Shown here: positions 54,971-64,000 of the stretch, piece after piece
Layout: each line of letters begins with the position of its first letter
How positions within the stretch are numbered: position 1 is the first letter of the stretch
DNA from: an uncultured Bartonella sp.
GTDB lineage: Bacteria > Pseudomonadota > Alphaproteobacteria > Rhizobiales > Rhizobiaceae
Assembly (NCBI GenBank): GCA_946478665.1
Contig: CAMLCZ010000003.1
Coordinates: 1 to 64,000 of the forward strand
Direction: 5' to 3'
DNA: 64,000 nucleotides
Made by a program: the position numbers and the translations under genes
Notes under the pieces: generated by a model
The model's input: the letters and a program-made list of their open reading frames with translations, nothing else
Told to the model about the DNA's origin: nothing
Databases searched by the model: none

Positions 54971-55304
54971 AGCGCCGTTGCAATATAACGGTAAAGGTCA
55001 CGAGTTCAAGCGGAAAATTCAAAATAAACGAGAAAAAATATTTTCCCAATCCCCTGAAAAACTGCATACGTGAAAACCAACTGTTTTAAAATTAATTACG
55101 GGACATATCCGATTTTTGTTTGTAATCGAATTTTTATAGATTAAGTAAAATTAGGCGTTTTTTATAGATATTGGATTTATCTTATTTTTTTAAATAGTTT
55201 ATTATAAAAAATATAGCCGCTATAATAGTAATATAGTGGCTATATAAGATTATATTTTAAATATATATTCAATGAATTGAATATAATTCGTTTATTTTAT
55301 GCGA
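54971..55304. other. AT-rich gene-free interval
   Basis: About 330 bases, extremely AT-rich at 55130-55300. It contains the tRNA-Ser promoter and the 3' end region of the GST gene. No gene or clear hairpin is visible. Confidence 0.5.
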
Positions 55305-55907
55305 TTAGGCGGATTTTTCGTCTGCTAATGCTTTTTTCACGCTGTCACGGTCAGCAATCTTATCTTTATAAGATGCTAAAGCAGGCAATGCATCCAAACT
55401 GACTCCAACAAATGGACACCATGTCAATACGGTGAAAAGATATGCATCTGCAACAGTGAAATGGCTGCTTGCAATATATTCTGATTTTTCCAGCTGTTTT
55501 TCTGCAAGATCCAGTCGATTGATAAGTTTTTGTGTTGCTTCTTTTTTTGCGTCCTCTGATGAAGGATGAAAAAGAGGGCTAAAATTTTTATGCAATTCGG
55601 TTGCGATATAGTTTAACCATTCTTGCACTTTTGCGCGTTCATATGTTCCTGATTTTTCAGCAAGATTCTTTTCAGGTTTTAAATCTGCTAAATATTGCAC
55701 GATAGCAGGCCCTTCTGTAATGACGCGCCCATCATCGAGTTCCAATGCTGGAACGTAACCTTTAGGTGTTACAGATAGAAAATTTTTCCCACTGGCAGTT
55801 TGTTTTGTTGATAAATTTACTTTTTCCAACTGGATTGGTATGCCAGCTTCATTGGCGACGATGTGAGGGGAAAGAGAGCAAGCACCGGGAGAGAAATATA
55901 ATTTCAT
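55305..55907 (-). CDS. glutathione S-transferase
   Basis: A cytosolic thioredoxin-fold N-terminal domain and a helical C-terminal domain, 200 residues. ATG 55907 has GAGG 8 nt upstream; the longer frame to 55976 is not needed. KLYFSPGACSLSPHIVANEAG at the start holds the beta-class Cys/Ser active site (SPGACSLSPH), as in bacterial GstA. GRVITEGPAIVQYLADL near residue 60 is the glutathione-binding loop. Beta-class enzymes detoxify electrophiles; the substrate is unknown. Confidence 0.92.
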   Translation of the reverse strand: MKLYFSPGACSLSPHIVANEAGIPIQLEKVNLSTKQTASGKNFLSVTPKGYVPALELDDGRVITEGPAIVQYLADLKPEKNLAEKSGTYERAKVQEWLNYIATELHKNFSPLFHPSSEDAKKEATQKLINRLDLAEKQLEKSEYIASSHFTVADAYLFTVLTWCPFVGVSLDALPALASYKDKIADRDSVKKALADEKSA

Positions 55908-56146
55908 TATAGTATCCTCAAAATTACAATATACCTTCGAAAGATGGCATGGCCTTTTGTATGTTTCAAGAGACATACCAAGGCCTTATACTATTATATT
56001 ACATTCTTCAGTTCCAATCATAACAATGAGATTTAAGTTTATTGCGGCGCTGTCAACCTTTTTACGTCGTAGTATTATTGTCATTTGCAAAAAATATGCT
56101 TATTGTTTAAGCGGTTTTAAAAATGCACAATTAAGAGGCACAACCT

Positions 56147-57133
56147 TTGTCAATATTAACCAGTCCACTGAAAGTCGGCGATATTGAGTTGCGCAATCGG
56201 GTGTTTTTAGCGCCGATGTCAGGGGTTAGTGATTTACCTTTCCGCCAACGAAGCTGGCAAGCAGGCGCTGGTATGGTTGTGTCTGAGATGATAGCCAGTG
56301 CCGAATTATGTTCCGGAGCGGAAGAAAGCTTAACACGGATGGAGGGGAGTGATCTTCCGCAACATATTGTACAATTGGCTGGTAGAGATGCCTTATGGAT
56401 GGCAAGAGCAGCAGAAATTGTGCAACAAAGTAATGCTGACATGATTGATATTAATATGGGATGTCCTGCCAAAAAAGTTATTGGCGGATATTCTGGCGCA
56501 GCGCTGATGCGTGATCTGGATCTCGCAATGTCACTGATAGACGCGGTGCTAAACGTTGCAACAGTGCCAGTTTCATTAAAAATGCGTCTTGGTTGGGACG
56601 AAAACAATATAAATGCGCCTGAATTGGCTAAATTAGCAGAGCGGGCGGGTGTTGCCATGATTACCGTGCATGGCCGCACGAGAATGCAATTTTATAACGG
56701 TAAAGCCAATTGGGATGAATTGGCAAGGGTTCGGGAGGTTATATCCATTCCATTGGTTGCCAATGGCGACATAGCCAGCACAAAAGATGCGGAAGAGTGT
56801 ATGCGACGGTCTGGTGCTGACGCCGTTATGATTGGTCGCGCAACATATGGTTCGCCTTGGTTGGTTGGAGAAATTGCCGGACATAGATTTGACAAGGATA
56901 TTGCACGGTATGTTGTCGACCATTATCAGGCAATGCTGGATTATTATGGCGAGCATATAGGCATACGCCACGCTAGAAAACACCTTGATTGGTATCTAAA
57001 AAAACATGCGTATGGTGTTTATACAGATATAGAACGCCAAGAGTTGATGACGTCCACGCAACCGATCCATGTTCTCTCGCTTCTTTCTGATATTTTTTCA
57101 CGTGAATCTCTTGATCCTGAAGAGGCCGCATGA
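56147..57133 (+). CDS. dusB: tRNA-dihydrouridine synthase (NifR3 family)
   Basis: FMN enzyme that reduces uridines in the tRNA D-loop, 328 residues. The start is probably TTG at 56147, with AAGAGG 8 nt upstream. The signature [18 protein letters not shown] near residue 103 contains the catalytic Cys, and [12 protein letters not shown] near 172 and ANGDIAS near 203 are FMN/phosphate motifs. It is the first gene of the nifR3-ntrB-ntrC operon usual in alphaproteobacteria; its stop overlaps the ntrB start. Confidence 0.95.
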   Translation: MSILTSPLKVGDIELRNRVFLAPMSGVSDLPFRQRSWQAGAGMVVSEMIASAELCSGAEESLTRMEGSDLPQHIVQLAGRDALWMARAAEIVQQSNADMIDINMGCPAKKVIGGYSGAALMRDLDLAMSLIDAVLNVATVPVSLKMRLGWDENNINAPELAKLAERAGVAMITVHGRTRMQFYNGKANWDELARVREVISIPLVANGDIASTKDAEECMRRSGADAVMIGRATYGSPWLVGEIAGHRFDKDIARYVVDHYQAMLDYYGEHIGIRHARKHLDWYLKKHAYGVYTDIERQELMTSTQPIHVLSLLSDIFSRESLDPEEAA

Positions 57134-58260
57134 TGGTTCCAGATAAAACCAACATTTCACAAAATAATCTCGCAACAATTGTTCTTGATGCTGTGCGTCA
57201 CCCTATCATCCTGCTTGATGAAAATAATAAGATTGCTTACGCCAATGCCGATGCCGAGCAATTTTTTCGGGCGAGTTCAGCGATCCTTTCCCGCAATAAG
57301 CTTGAAACCTTTTTACCATTTGGCAGTCCTTTATTATCGCTTATCAATCAGGTCAGAGAAAAGCCTAAACCGGTTAATGAATATCATGTTGACTTATCAT
57401 CACCTAAGTTAGGATATGAAAAACTTGTCGACATTTTCGTACAGCCAATTGCCGATATCCCGGGCGGTATTGTTGTTTTATTTCAAGAAAAATCCATGGC
57501 AGAAAAACTTGATCGGCAAATGGTTCATCGTGGGTCTGCTCGCTCAGTCACAGGTTTAGCGTCTATGCTTGCACACGAAATAAAGAACCCATTATCGGGC
57601 ATTCGTGGTGCTGCACAATTGTTGGAAGGTGTTGTTAGTGACGAGGATAGGCAACTAACCCACCTTATCACGGAAGAAACCGATAGAATTGTTGCCTTGG
57701 TTGATCGAATGGAAGTGTTTTCAGATGAACGGCCGATTGAACGTTTTCCGGTTAATATTCATACAGTGCTCGATCATGTGAAGGTTCTTGCAAAGAGTGG
57801 TTTTGCCAGAGACATACATTTTATCGAAAAATATGATCCTTCACTTCCTCCGGTGTTTGCGAACCGTGACCAACTGATCCAGATTTTTCTTAATCTTGTA
57901 AAAAACGCAACGGAAGCGTTGAGCGGACGAGACAATGCAACCATTACACTAACATCATCTTATCGACCAGGGATTCGACTCTCGGTACCGGGTCGATATG
58001 ACAAGGTAACACTTCCTATGGAGTTTACCGTTGAAGATAATGGGCCGGGTGTTCCAGCGGATATACAGGAAAACCTCTTTGATCCTTTTATTACCACCAA
58101 ACAGAACGGCAAGGGTTTAGGACTAGCACTGGTCGCCAAGCTGGTTAACGATCACGGTGGTGTTGTGGAATGTGAATCCGAGCCAGGAAAGACTGTGTTT
58201 CGTGTTCTTTTGCCAATGTGGCAACCAGAAGATGCCAACAATAAGCAGAGGGGAGAATGA
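57130..58260 (+). CDS. ntrB: nitrogen regulation sensor histidine kinase NtrB
   Basis: Cytosolic kinase of 376 residues that phosphorylates NtrC under control of PII. A PAS domain (about residues 12-120, [20 protein letters not shown]) precedes the His box [19 protein letters not shown] with the phosphorylated His near residue 151. The ATP-binding N box ([16 protein letters not shown]) and the G boxes ([15 protein letters not shown]) follow. It has no membrane helix. Genes before and after overlap by 4 nt, so the operon is tightly coupled. Confidence 0.96.
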   Translation: MMVPDKTNISQNNLATIVLDAVRHPIILLDENNKIAYANADAEQFFRASSAILSRNKLETFLPFGSPLLSLINQVREKPKPVNEYHVDLSSPKLGYEKLVDIFVQPIADIPGGIVVLFQEKSMAEKLDRQMVHRGSARSVTGLASMLAHEIKNPLSGIRGAAQLLEGVVSDEDRQLTHLITEETDRIVALVDRMEVFSDERPIERFPVNIHTVLDHVKVLAKSGFARDIHFIEKYDPSLPPVFANRDQLIQIFLNLVKNATEALSGRDNATITLTSSYRPGIRLSVPGRYDKVTLPMEFTVEDNGPGVPADIQENLFDPFITTKQNGKGLGLALVAKLVNDHGGVVECESEPGKTVFRVLLPMWQPEDANNKQRGE

Positions 58261-59720
58261 TGATGGCCAAAGGCATGATACTTGTCGCGGACGATGATGC
58301 CGCTATTCGCACTGTCCTTAACCAGGCATTATCGCGTGCAGGTTATGACGTATGTGTTGCACCAAATGCTGCTTTATTATGGCGGTGGATTGCCAATGGC
58401 GATGGCGATTTGGTGATTACCGATGTGGTAATGCCAGACGAAAACGCATTTGACTTGTTGCCCCGCATTAAGAAAGTTCGCCCAGAACTTCCAGTTATTG
58501 TGATGAGTGCGCAAAATACATTTATGACGGCAATTAAAGCATCTGAGGCCGGTGCTTACGATTATCTGCCGAAACCGTTTGATTTATCCGAACTCATTAA
58601 CATTGTTGGTCGGGCGATGGCGGAGCCACGGCACAAAATCGAAAAAGAAAAAATAGACGATACTGCCGATGCTATGCCTCTGGTTGGCCGCTCACAAGCA
58701 ATGCAGGAAATATATCGTGTTGTGGCGCGAATGATGCAAACGGATTTAACGGTTATGATTACGGGAGAATCTGGTACCGGAAAGGAACTTGTCGCGCGGG
58801 CGCTTCACGAATATGGACGGCGTCAAAAAGGACCATTTGTTGCAATCAACATGGCCGCTATCCCAAAAGACCTAATTGAATCCGAACTTTTTGGACATGA
58901 AAAAGGAGCATTTACTGGCGCAAATACACGTTCAAGTGGTAGATTTGAACAAGCCAATGGGGGAACATTGTTTCTCGACGAAATTGGCGATATGCCAATG
59001 GAAGCGCAAACGAGATTGCTTCGTGTCTTGCAGCAAGGCGAATATATGACGGTTGGGGGGCGCACGCCCATCAAAACAGACGTTAGAATTGTGGCTGCTA
59101 CTAATAAGAATTTGCATCAATTGATTAATCAAGGGCAATTTCGCGAAGACTTATACTATCGCTTGAATGTTGTTCCATTGCGTATTCCTGCATTGCGTGA
59201 ACGCGCTGACGATATACCGGATCTTGTCCGCCATTTCTTTAAAATGGCTGCGGAATCTGGTTTGCCATTCAAACATATTAGCAATGACGGGTTGGAACGG
59301 TTGCGCCGTTACTCATGGCCAGGCAATGTCAGAGAATTGGAAAATTTAATTCGTCGCTTAGCGGCTTTATATCCGCAAGAAGAAATTTCCGTTGACGTTA
59401 TCGAAACTGAATTGCGAAATGAAATAGGCAATAATGGTCATCAGGATACCAGCACTTATAACGAATCCATGACGATTGCCGAAGCTGTCGAGTTGAATAT
59501 GCAAAAATACTTCGCTTCATTTGGCGATGATTTGCCACCATCAGGGTTATATCATCGCGTGATGGCTGAAGTGGAATATCCATTGATTCTCGCCTGTTTG
59601 ACAGCAACCAAAGGCAATCAGATAAAAGCGGCAGAGCTATTAGGCGTCAACCGGAATACGTTGCGCAAAAAAGTACGGGATTTGGGGGTAAATATTTATC
59701 GTGGAACACGCACAAATTAG
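58257..59720 (+). CDS. ntrC: nitrogen regulation response regulator NtrC
   Basis: Sigma-54 activator of 487 residues. The receiver domain has the phosphorylated Asp in [11 protein letters not shown] near residue 55. The AAA+ domain shows [15 protein letters not shown] (Walker A) near 172, the GAFTGA loop that contacts sigma-54 near 215, and [11 protein letters not shown] (Walker B) near 237. A Fis-type helix-turn-helix ([18 protein letters not shown]) ends the protein. Normally ntrYX follow downstream in this order of bacteria; here a tRNA-Ser follows instead. Confidence 0.97.
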   Translation: MMMAKGMILVADDDAAIRTVLNQALSRAGYDVCVAPNAALLWRWIANGDGDLVITDVVMPDENAFDLLPRIKKVRPELPVIVMSAQNTFMTAIKASEAGAYDYLPKPFDLSELINIVGRAMAEPRHKIEKEKIDDTADAMPLVGRSQAMQEIYRVVARMMQTDLTVMITGESGTGKELVARALHEYGRRQKGPFVAINMAAIPKDLIESELFGHEKGAFTGANTRSSGRFEQANGGTLFLDEIGDMPMEAQTRLLRVLQQGEYMTVGGRTPIKTDVRIVAATNKNLHQLINQGQFREDLYYRLNVVPLRIPALRERADDIPDLVRHFFKMAAESGLPFKHISNDGLERLRRYSWPGNVRELENLIRRLAALYPQEEISVDVIETELRNEIGNNGHQDTSTYNESMTIAEAVELNMQKYFASFGDDLPPSGLYHRVMAEVEYPLILACLTATKGNQIKAAELLGVNRNTLRKKVRDLGVNIYRGTRTN

Positions 59721-59796
59721 AATAATTATCAAAAAAAATTAAATTAGGTGATTGACCTTTTGGCAGAACCTTGTAAAGACAATCACAACCTTTTTT

Positions 59797-59886
59797 GGAG
59801 GGGTGGCCGAGCGGTTTAAGGCACCGGTCTTGAAAACCGGCGTGCAGGAGACTGTACCGTGGGTTCGAATCCCACCCCCTCCGCCA
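59797..59886 (+). tRNA. tRNA-Ser (anticodon TGA)
   Basis: Acceptor GGAGGGG, D-arm TGGCCGAGCGGTT, anticodon stem CCGGT/ACCGG around CTTGAAA, long variable arm (GTGCAGGAGACTGTAC), T-arm GGTTCGAATCC and encoded CCA. The triplet TGA gives serine. Confidence 0.97.
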
Positions 59887-59960
59887 TTTTCCTAAAAAAA
59901 TCCTTTATAATCAAGTGGTTATTTCTTCTCAAGTGAAGCTCTTCCCCCATCTCTTCCTCC
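59880..59960 (+). repeat. tRNA-Ser 3' flank, inverted partner of 54806-54884
   Basis: After the tRNA the strand reads CTAAAAAAATCC, TTTATAATCAAG, GTTATTTCTTCTC and GCTCTTCCCCCATCTCTTCCTCC. The complement matches the flank of the other tRNA-Ser at about 85 percent with one gap. The copies face each other across 5 kb. Confidence 0.85.
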
Positions 59961-60640
59961 ATTAAAATGATGTGGGAATATCGTTTGAAGAGAATGTGCC
60001 GCTGGTACTTGTGTTTTAAAATAGTATTTTGCTGGAAAGCCAAAGTTATTTTCACTGGATTATTTTCTGAATAATTTCGCGATATTGCCGTAAACTAGCT
60101 CATGTTACGGCAGATCGCCTTAAGATTTTCTCATAATATTTTTTCACACACAAAGTGAAAAATGCAATGTTTTTCGTGGCAGTTAGTAGGGGGCTCTTGG
60201 TGAGAACAGTTAATCTGGTTCAGCATTTCAGCCATTTCATTGCTCTTGAAATATGACCTAATCAGATAAGCATCTAGGTGAAACATTCTATGCAAACATA
60301 TGTGATGTTGTCTGAATTAACGGGCAAGGTGTTTGGAAGTTCACTGGTAATTTTTTTGTAAATAATACGGTGTGTAAACGTAACGATGATGAATAAAATC
60401 AATAACCTAGATGGACAGTGGGGGTAGAAGTTAAGAAAATTACATATCGCCGTGTTTTAACTGCATGGCTAAGCTTGATTAGCGAATACAATATAAAAAC
60501 GGTTTTAGCATCGCGGTACATTGTTTATCGAAATGATGGATTATGAAATTTGCGGAGCTGCATTTCAATGATGCCAGCGTGATCTTATGCATAAATCCAG
60601 CCTGTCGCCATTTTTACAATTGATTACAATATTATCGTGC
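59961..60640. other. gene-free interval with a hairpin at 60086-60112
   Basis: About 680 bases without a credible gene. TGCCGTAA (60086-60093) pairs with TTACGGCA (60105-60112) around an 11-nt loop; no T-run follows, so I would not call it a terminator. The convergent or divergent role is unclear because the LysR gene ends at 60641. Confidence 0.55.
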
Positions 60641-61504
60641 TTATCCAAGTTTTAGAGTGCTGATCTTTGATATAAACGCATTAACAAGGCTTAATTCACA
60701 AGCCTCTTTATTGTAAAACAACCATGTATCTCGCTCACAACGTTTTCCGTTTTTATAGACCAATGGTTCGCTATACAATTCAGGCGCCATTTTTGTCACC
60801 GTTGAAGGCAAAAAACCGTAGCCCAATCCATGCCTTACCATTTCTAGACACGTATCCAAGCGGTCGACATTCATACTAATACGGGGGGGTGTTGAATAGT
60901 TTTCCAACCACCAGCGATTGATTAGAAGTTGGTTTAACGGGTCGTTCTGATAATCAATCAGGTTAAGGTTATTCAATTCTGTTGGTGAAACTTTTGTTAC
61001 ATTGGCGAAGCACATTACATCTTTGTAAAGTAATAGTCTTTCACCAGTAAAGTGATAATCACCCCTGATAAATCCCATATGGACATCATTGTTGATAACC
61101 ATTTGCAATATATCACGACTCCAACCAGAATATAATTGATACCTGACATCTGGATATTCTTTTTTAAAATCACTCAATATCGCAGGTAATACGTATTTAC
61201 TCATAAAATTTGATGCGCCAATACGGATTGTTCCGGAAACAGTGCCCTTCATGGTTTGGATTTGTTCTTTAACCAAGGTCATTTCATTGATCATAAATGA
61301 CGCTTTTTTTGCAAGAAATTCCCCTTCAGACGTGAATTGAATGCCTTTTTTATTCCGTATCACCAGTGTTGTGTTGAAATAGGCTTCAATATTTTTCAGG
61401 CGTATTGAAAGGGCAGGTTGGGTGATAAAAAGCCTATCTGCTGCGCGCGTAATGGATTTGACTTCATATAGAACTCTTAAAAGTTCCCAATCCCGTTCAT
61501 TCAT
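60641..61504 (-). CDS. LysR-family transcription regulator
   Basis: A 287-residue regulator. The N-terminal winged helix reads WELLRVLYEVKSITRAADRL, then FITQPALSIRLKNIE with the recognition helix. The effector domain begins near residue 90 (GTVSGTIRIGASNFM) with the periplasmic-binding-protein fold. It lies 218 nt downstream of, and on the same strand as, the LDH2-type dehydrogenase and transporter genes. LysR proteins usually regulate neighbours, so control of that locus is likely. The ligand is unknown. Confidence 0.92.
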   Translation of the reverse strand: MNERDWELLRVLYEVKSITRAADRLFITQPALSIRLKNIEAYFNTTLVIRNKKGIQFTSEGEFLAKKASFMINEMTLVKEQIQTMKGTVSGTIRIGASNFMSKYVLPAILSDFKKEYPDVRYQLYSGWSRDILQMVINNDVHMGFIRGDYHFTGERLLLYKDVMCFANVTKVSPTELNNLNLIDYQNDPLNQLLINRWWLENYSTPPRISMNVDRLDTCLEMVRHGLGYGFLPSTVTKMAPELYSEPLVYKNGKRCERDTWLFYNKEACELSLVNAFISKISTLKLG

Positions 61505-61644
61505 TTCTAGCGCTCCAGCTGTAAACCGATTTTAACAGATGTTAACGGGGAAAGTTTCCGAGAATTCATTAACATGGGATGTTTTTAACTGAAGAAGTCC
61601 GATTCTGGAAACATTATTCGGATAAATCTTTTAATGTTTAAAAT

Positions 61645-61685
61645 AAAGCCCTGGCGGTTTTTGCAATAAATACCGACAGGGCTTT
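61645..61685 (-). terminator. terminator of the dehydrogenase gene
   Basis: AAAGCCCTG (61645-61653) pairs with CAGGGCTTT (61677-61685), with an inner CGGT/ACCG extension around the loop. On the minus strand the stem is followed by ATTTTAAAC. It separates the dehydrogenase gene from the LysR gene. Confidence 0.75.
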
Positions 61686-61722
61686 GCTTGTTTTCACAGA
61701 AACGGATATTAGATCCAGTTTA

Positions 61723-62787
61723 TTATGTCGCGGCGTGCGCGATCGGCAAACTAACATTCAGTTGTTTTGTCAGTTCAGAAAAAGTATTCCATGATTTGTC
61801 ATCAACGACAATCTCATTGGCATATTTTATCCGGTTTTGACCTTCAACCTCGCCAGCGTATAAAATCGAACCTTTGCCGTCTTGCGTAGGGCAATCCTTG
61901 AGATAACTGAAGAAAGCTTCGGTTTCTTTTTCGGCCCATTCTTTGGCAACAAACTTCGATATATCAATCACGATAGCAAAAACATTATTGACGGCCATTC
62001 CATTACCGTAATGCTCGTCCTGTATTGTACCACCACCTGAAAGTATTCCGGCAAATAGTTCCACAGCAAGGCCTAAGCCATAACCTTTATGTCCGCCAAA
62101 CGTCAGAAGATTTCCAGGAGGATCCTGAAAGAGAACATTAGGGTCGGTTGTTGGATTGCCTGTTGCATCAATCAGACTGCCAGCAGGTGCCTGTTCGCCT
62201 CTATCAGCAAGAACGCGTGCCTTGTTAAGCGCTATTGCGCCTGTTGCGAGGTCAAGGACAAACGGTGCTTTGCCATTAGGTAGTGGCCAAGCGTAACACA
62301 TTGGGTTGGTGGTAAGCTTTGCCTTGATGCCACCAAATGGCGCAACCGTTGGCACACGCTTGATGATATTGCAAAAGGCAAGCAATGCCATTCCGGCTTC
62401 ACACGCCATTTCTCCATAATAGCCAATACGACCGATATGGTGTCCATAACGCAATGTCAGGGCGCAAATACCATTTTTCTTTGCAACATTGATTGCGTCA
62501 GAAAAGGCTACTTTTGCAGCGTGTTGACCAAAACCAAGATGAGCATCATAGCCGAGTAATGGGCCATCATTTCTGAAGCGTTCCGGTGCGGCATTTGCTT
62601 TGAGTGTACCTTGATTAAGAGCCTTTACATAGTTTGGCAATATTGTCAGGCCATGGCTGGCATAGCCAGCCTGGTCAGAGGCAATAAGGTGGTCAGCAAC
62701 ATTTGCCGCAACAGTTTCGTCAATTCCTTTTGCCAAAAGGATATCATATGCAAGTTTCCTTGCTTCTTTTACATTTACTTTCAACAT
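61723..62787 (-). CDS. malate/L-lactate dehydrogenase family (LDH2) oxidoreductase
   Basis: NAD(P)-dependent enzyme of the LDH2/MDH2 type, 355 residues from ATG 62787. The start overlaps the preceding stop (TAATG). Family signatures are GYASHGLTILPNYVKAL near residue 42, LRYGHHIGRIGYYGEMA near 113 and GGHKGYGLGLAVELFAG near 220. Relatives oxidise or reduce malate, sulfolactate, ureidoglycolate, 2,3-diketogulonate or Delta1-piperideine-2-carboxylate. The di- or tricarboxylate transporter next door favours a hydroxyacid such as malate; inference only. Confidence 0.88.
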   Translation of the reverse strand: MLKVNVKEARKLAYDILLAKGIDETVAANVADHLIASDQAGYASHGLTILPNYVKALNQGTLKANAAPERFRNDGPLLGYDAHLGFGQHAAKVAFSDAINVAKKNGICALTLRYGHHIGRIGYYGEMACEAGMALLAFCNIIKRVPTVAPFGGIKAKLTTNPMCYAWPLPNGKAPFVLDLATGAIALNKARVLADRGEQAPAGSLIDATGNPTTDPNVLFQDPPGNLLTFGGHKGYGLGLAVELFAGILSGGGTIQDEHYGNGMAVNNVFAIVIDISKFVAKEWAEKETEAFFSYLKDCPTQDGKGSILYAGEVEGQNRIKYANEIVVDDKSWNTFSELTKQLNVSLPIAHAAT

Positions 62788-64000
62788 TATAACCATCCCA
62801 ACAAAGGCCAGTAGAAGATAGCCATCACAAGCATCAAGAGATAACCAATGACGGTGATAACAATTCCTGTTTTGGAGAATTCTTTTGGCGTAAAGGTTTC
62901 TGTGCCCAGACAAACCATATTTTGAGGGGCATTAACCGGAAGAATAAATCCAAAACTAACGACAAAGCCTAGAAGCATACTGAGACCAAGCTGTATTTGC
63001 GGTGTGAGGCTGGCATTTGTCGTTCCAATCGTATGAAACATAACAATGACGATTGGCATAAATAGTGAGCATAAAGCAGCCGCACTGGCAAAGCCTAGAT
63101 GGATAACGATGAGGAACGCGGCAAGGATAGCAAAGATCATAAATGGACTTAATGATCCTAATCCTGCACTAACAACAACCCAATCGCTCAACCATTTGCC
63201 GGCACCCGTATTGAGCAATGCCGTACCAAGAGAGATGCCTGCACCAAAAACCAAAATTGTGCCCCAAGGTGTTCTCTTTTGAACTTCTTTCCAGCTGATG
63301 ACGCCAATACCCGGAAGCATCAAAATAACAAGGCCAATCGTGGTGCTGGTTGTGGTGTCAATTTTATGTAGAACACCGCCGCCAGTTGCCCAGAAGAAAA
63401 GAAGAATACATGTCACCGTCAAAAGACGTATTTGTGGGCCAGGAATTCGTCCAAGGTCTTTAAGTTCCTTTGCAACAGCTTCTTTGCCGCCTGGTACATT
63501 GTCGGCTTCTGGTGGCATCATTTTCAAGATTACGAAGTAAAGAACAATCGACATCAAAACAGACCATGGACCACCAGCGATAAGCCATTGACCCCATGAA
63601 ACCTGCTGACCGATATTTGTCTGCATGAAACCGGCAGTTAACAAGTTCTGTACTGCAGCCGTCTGAATACCGACATTCCAAACGCTCGTAGCCTGAGCAA
63701 TCAAAATCATGATTCCAGCGGCAATGCGTGAGCGTTTTTCAACGCCATATGATGCAATGATACCCGACATAATTGGAACAATACAGGCCACACGTGCCGT
63801 TGCACTTGGAACAAATAGGCTAAGAATAATTGTCACGACAATCACACCAATAAGGATGCGCTTTGTACTTGTTCCAATGATGTTTAGGGTAATAAGAGCT
63901 ATTCTGCGATCCAACCCCGTATAGGTCATGGCTCCAGCCAAGAATGTAGCACCAGCCACCAGAGCCCAAGCACTGTTGGAAAACCCAGTTAACGCCATTG
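62787..64000 (-). CDS. DASS (SLC13) family anion/cation symporter, N-terminus cut by window
   Basis: At least 403 residues in many hydrophobic helices; the start lies beyond the window. Family marks are SLFVPSATARVACIVPIM near the first visible third (SxTARV-type substrate loop), GAGISLGTALLNTGAGKWL in the middle and FILPVNAPQNMV near the end (P-x-N-x-P-x-N). These match CitT/DctA-like divalent anion transporters for malate, succinate or citrate. It is followed directly by the LDH2-type dehydrogenase gene. The substrate is inferred. Confidence 0.9.
   Translation of the reverse strand, partial: MALTGFSNSAWALVAGATFLAGAMTYTGLDRRIALITLNIIGTSTKRILIGVIVVTIILSLFVPSATARVACIVPIMSGIIASYGVEKRSRIAAGIMILIAQATSVWNVGIQTAAVQNLLTAGFMQTNIGQQVSWGQWLIAGGPWSVLMSIVLYFVILKMMPPEADNVPGGKEAVAKELKDLGRIPGPQIRLLTVTCILLFFWATGGGVLHKIDTTTSTTIGLVILMLPGIGVISWKEVQKRTPWGTILVFGAGISLGTALLNTGAGKWLSDWVVVSAGLGSLSPFMIFAILAAFLIVIHLGFASAAALCSLFMPIVIVMFHTIGTTNASLTPQIQLGLSMLLGFVVSFGFILPVNAPQNMVCLGTETFTPKEFSKTGIVITVIGYLLMLVMAIFYWPLLGWL

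Noticed and set aside
54780..55067. Minus-strand frame of 95 codons
   Set aside because: It reads through tRNA-Ser; no protein is plausible there.
59816..60055. Minus-strand frame of 79 codons with a Phe-Glu-Pro-Thr-Val stretch
   Set aside because: That stretch is the antisense of tRNA-Ser, a known artefact of annotated small proteins.

Overview
The window looks like chromosomal DNA of an AT-rich alphaproteobacterium of the order Hyphomicrobiales (Rhizobiales), most likely Bartonellaceae or a close insect-gut relative. The reasons are the gene order pmbA-cysQ-DUF4170-DUF374-waaA-lpxK-DUF2093-mutL, a nifR3(dusB)-ntrB-ntrC cluster, two Omp31/hemin-binding-type porins side by side, a SAM-II riboswitch before metZ, and the double-domain DCD protein. 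The genus is inferred from family memory and gene order; no search was run.

Layout. 0-27.7 kb is mostly housekeeping: a partial tRNA-Gly, dCTP deaminase, metZ under a SAM-II riboswitch, mutL, lipid A/Kdo genes (lpxK, waaA, a DUF374 acyltransferase), cysQ, pmbA, an M16 protease pair, rsmD/rluB, tadA, an aldo/keto reductase, a lipoprotein, ileS, two porins, a short RNase D, an M20 peptidase and mutM. Between the aldo/keto reductase and the lipoprotein lies a 514-bp minisatellite with a 26-bp period (two 13-bp halves). 27.7-30 kb is sparse: a small-RNA candidate, a 2-hydroxyacid dehydrogenase, and several short-period repeats and palindromes.

30-41.4 kb is one minus-strand respiratory operon, narK1-narK2-narG-narH-narJ-narI-parvulin-moaA. 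A perfect FNR-type box (TTGAT-N4-ATCAA) sits in its promoter, and a Crp/Fnr-family regulator is transcribed divergently. The operon covers nitrate import and nitrite export, the membrane nitrate reductase, its chaperones and one step of molybdenum cofactor synthesis. msrA, slyX and a group III truncated haemoglobin follow.

45.3-54.9 kb, between tRNA-Thr and tRNA-Ser, looks like an accessory island. A broken nnrS (nitric-oxide-related membrane protein), apparently fused to a TonB-receptor-like N-terminus, lies at one end. A four-gene plus-strand cluster fills the rest: a secreted TIM-barrel-like protein, a TPR protein with a YaiO-type outer-membrane barrel, an inner-membrane HEAT-like protein and a processive GT2 glycosyltransferase. 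Together they have the parts list of an envelope-spanning exopolysaccharide machine but match no standard operon I recognise. This is the best candidate for an undescribed system here.

54.9-64 kb holds a glutathione transferase, dusB-ntrB-ntrC without ntrYX, a second tRNA-Ser whose 3' flank is an inverted copy of the first one's flank, and a LysR / LDH2-type dehydrogenase / DASS transporter locus that runs off the window.
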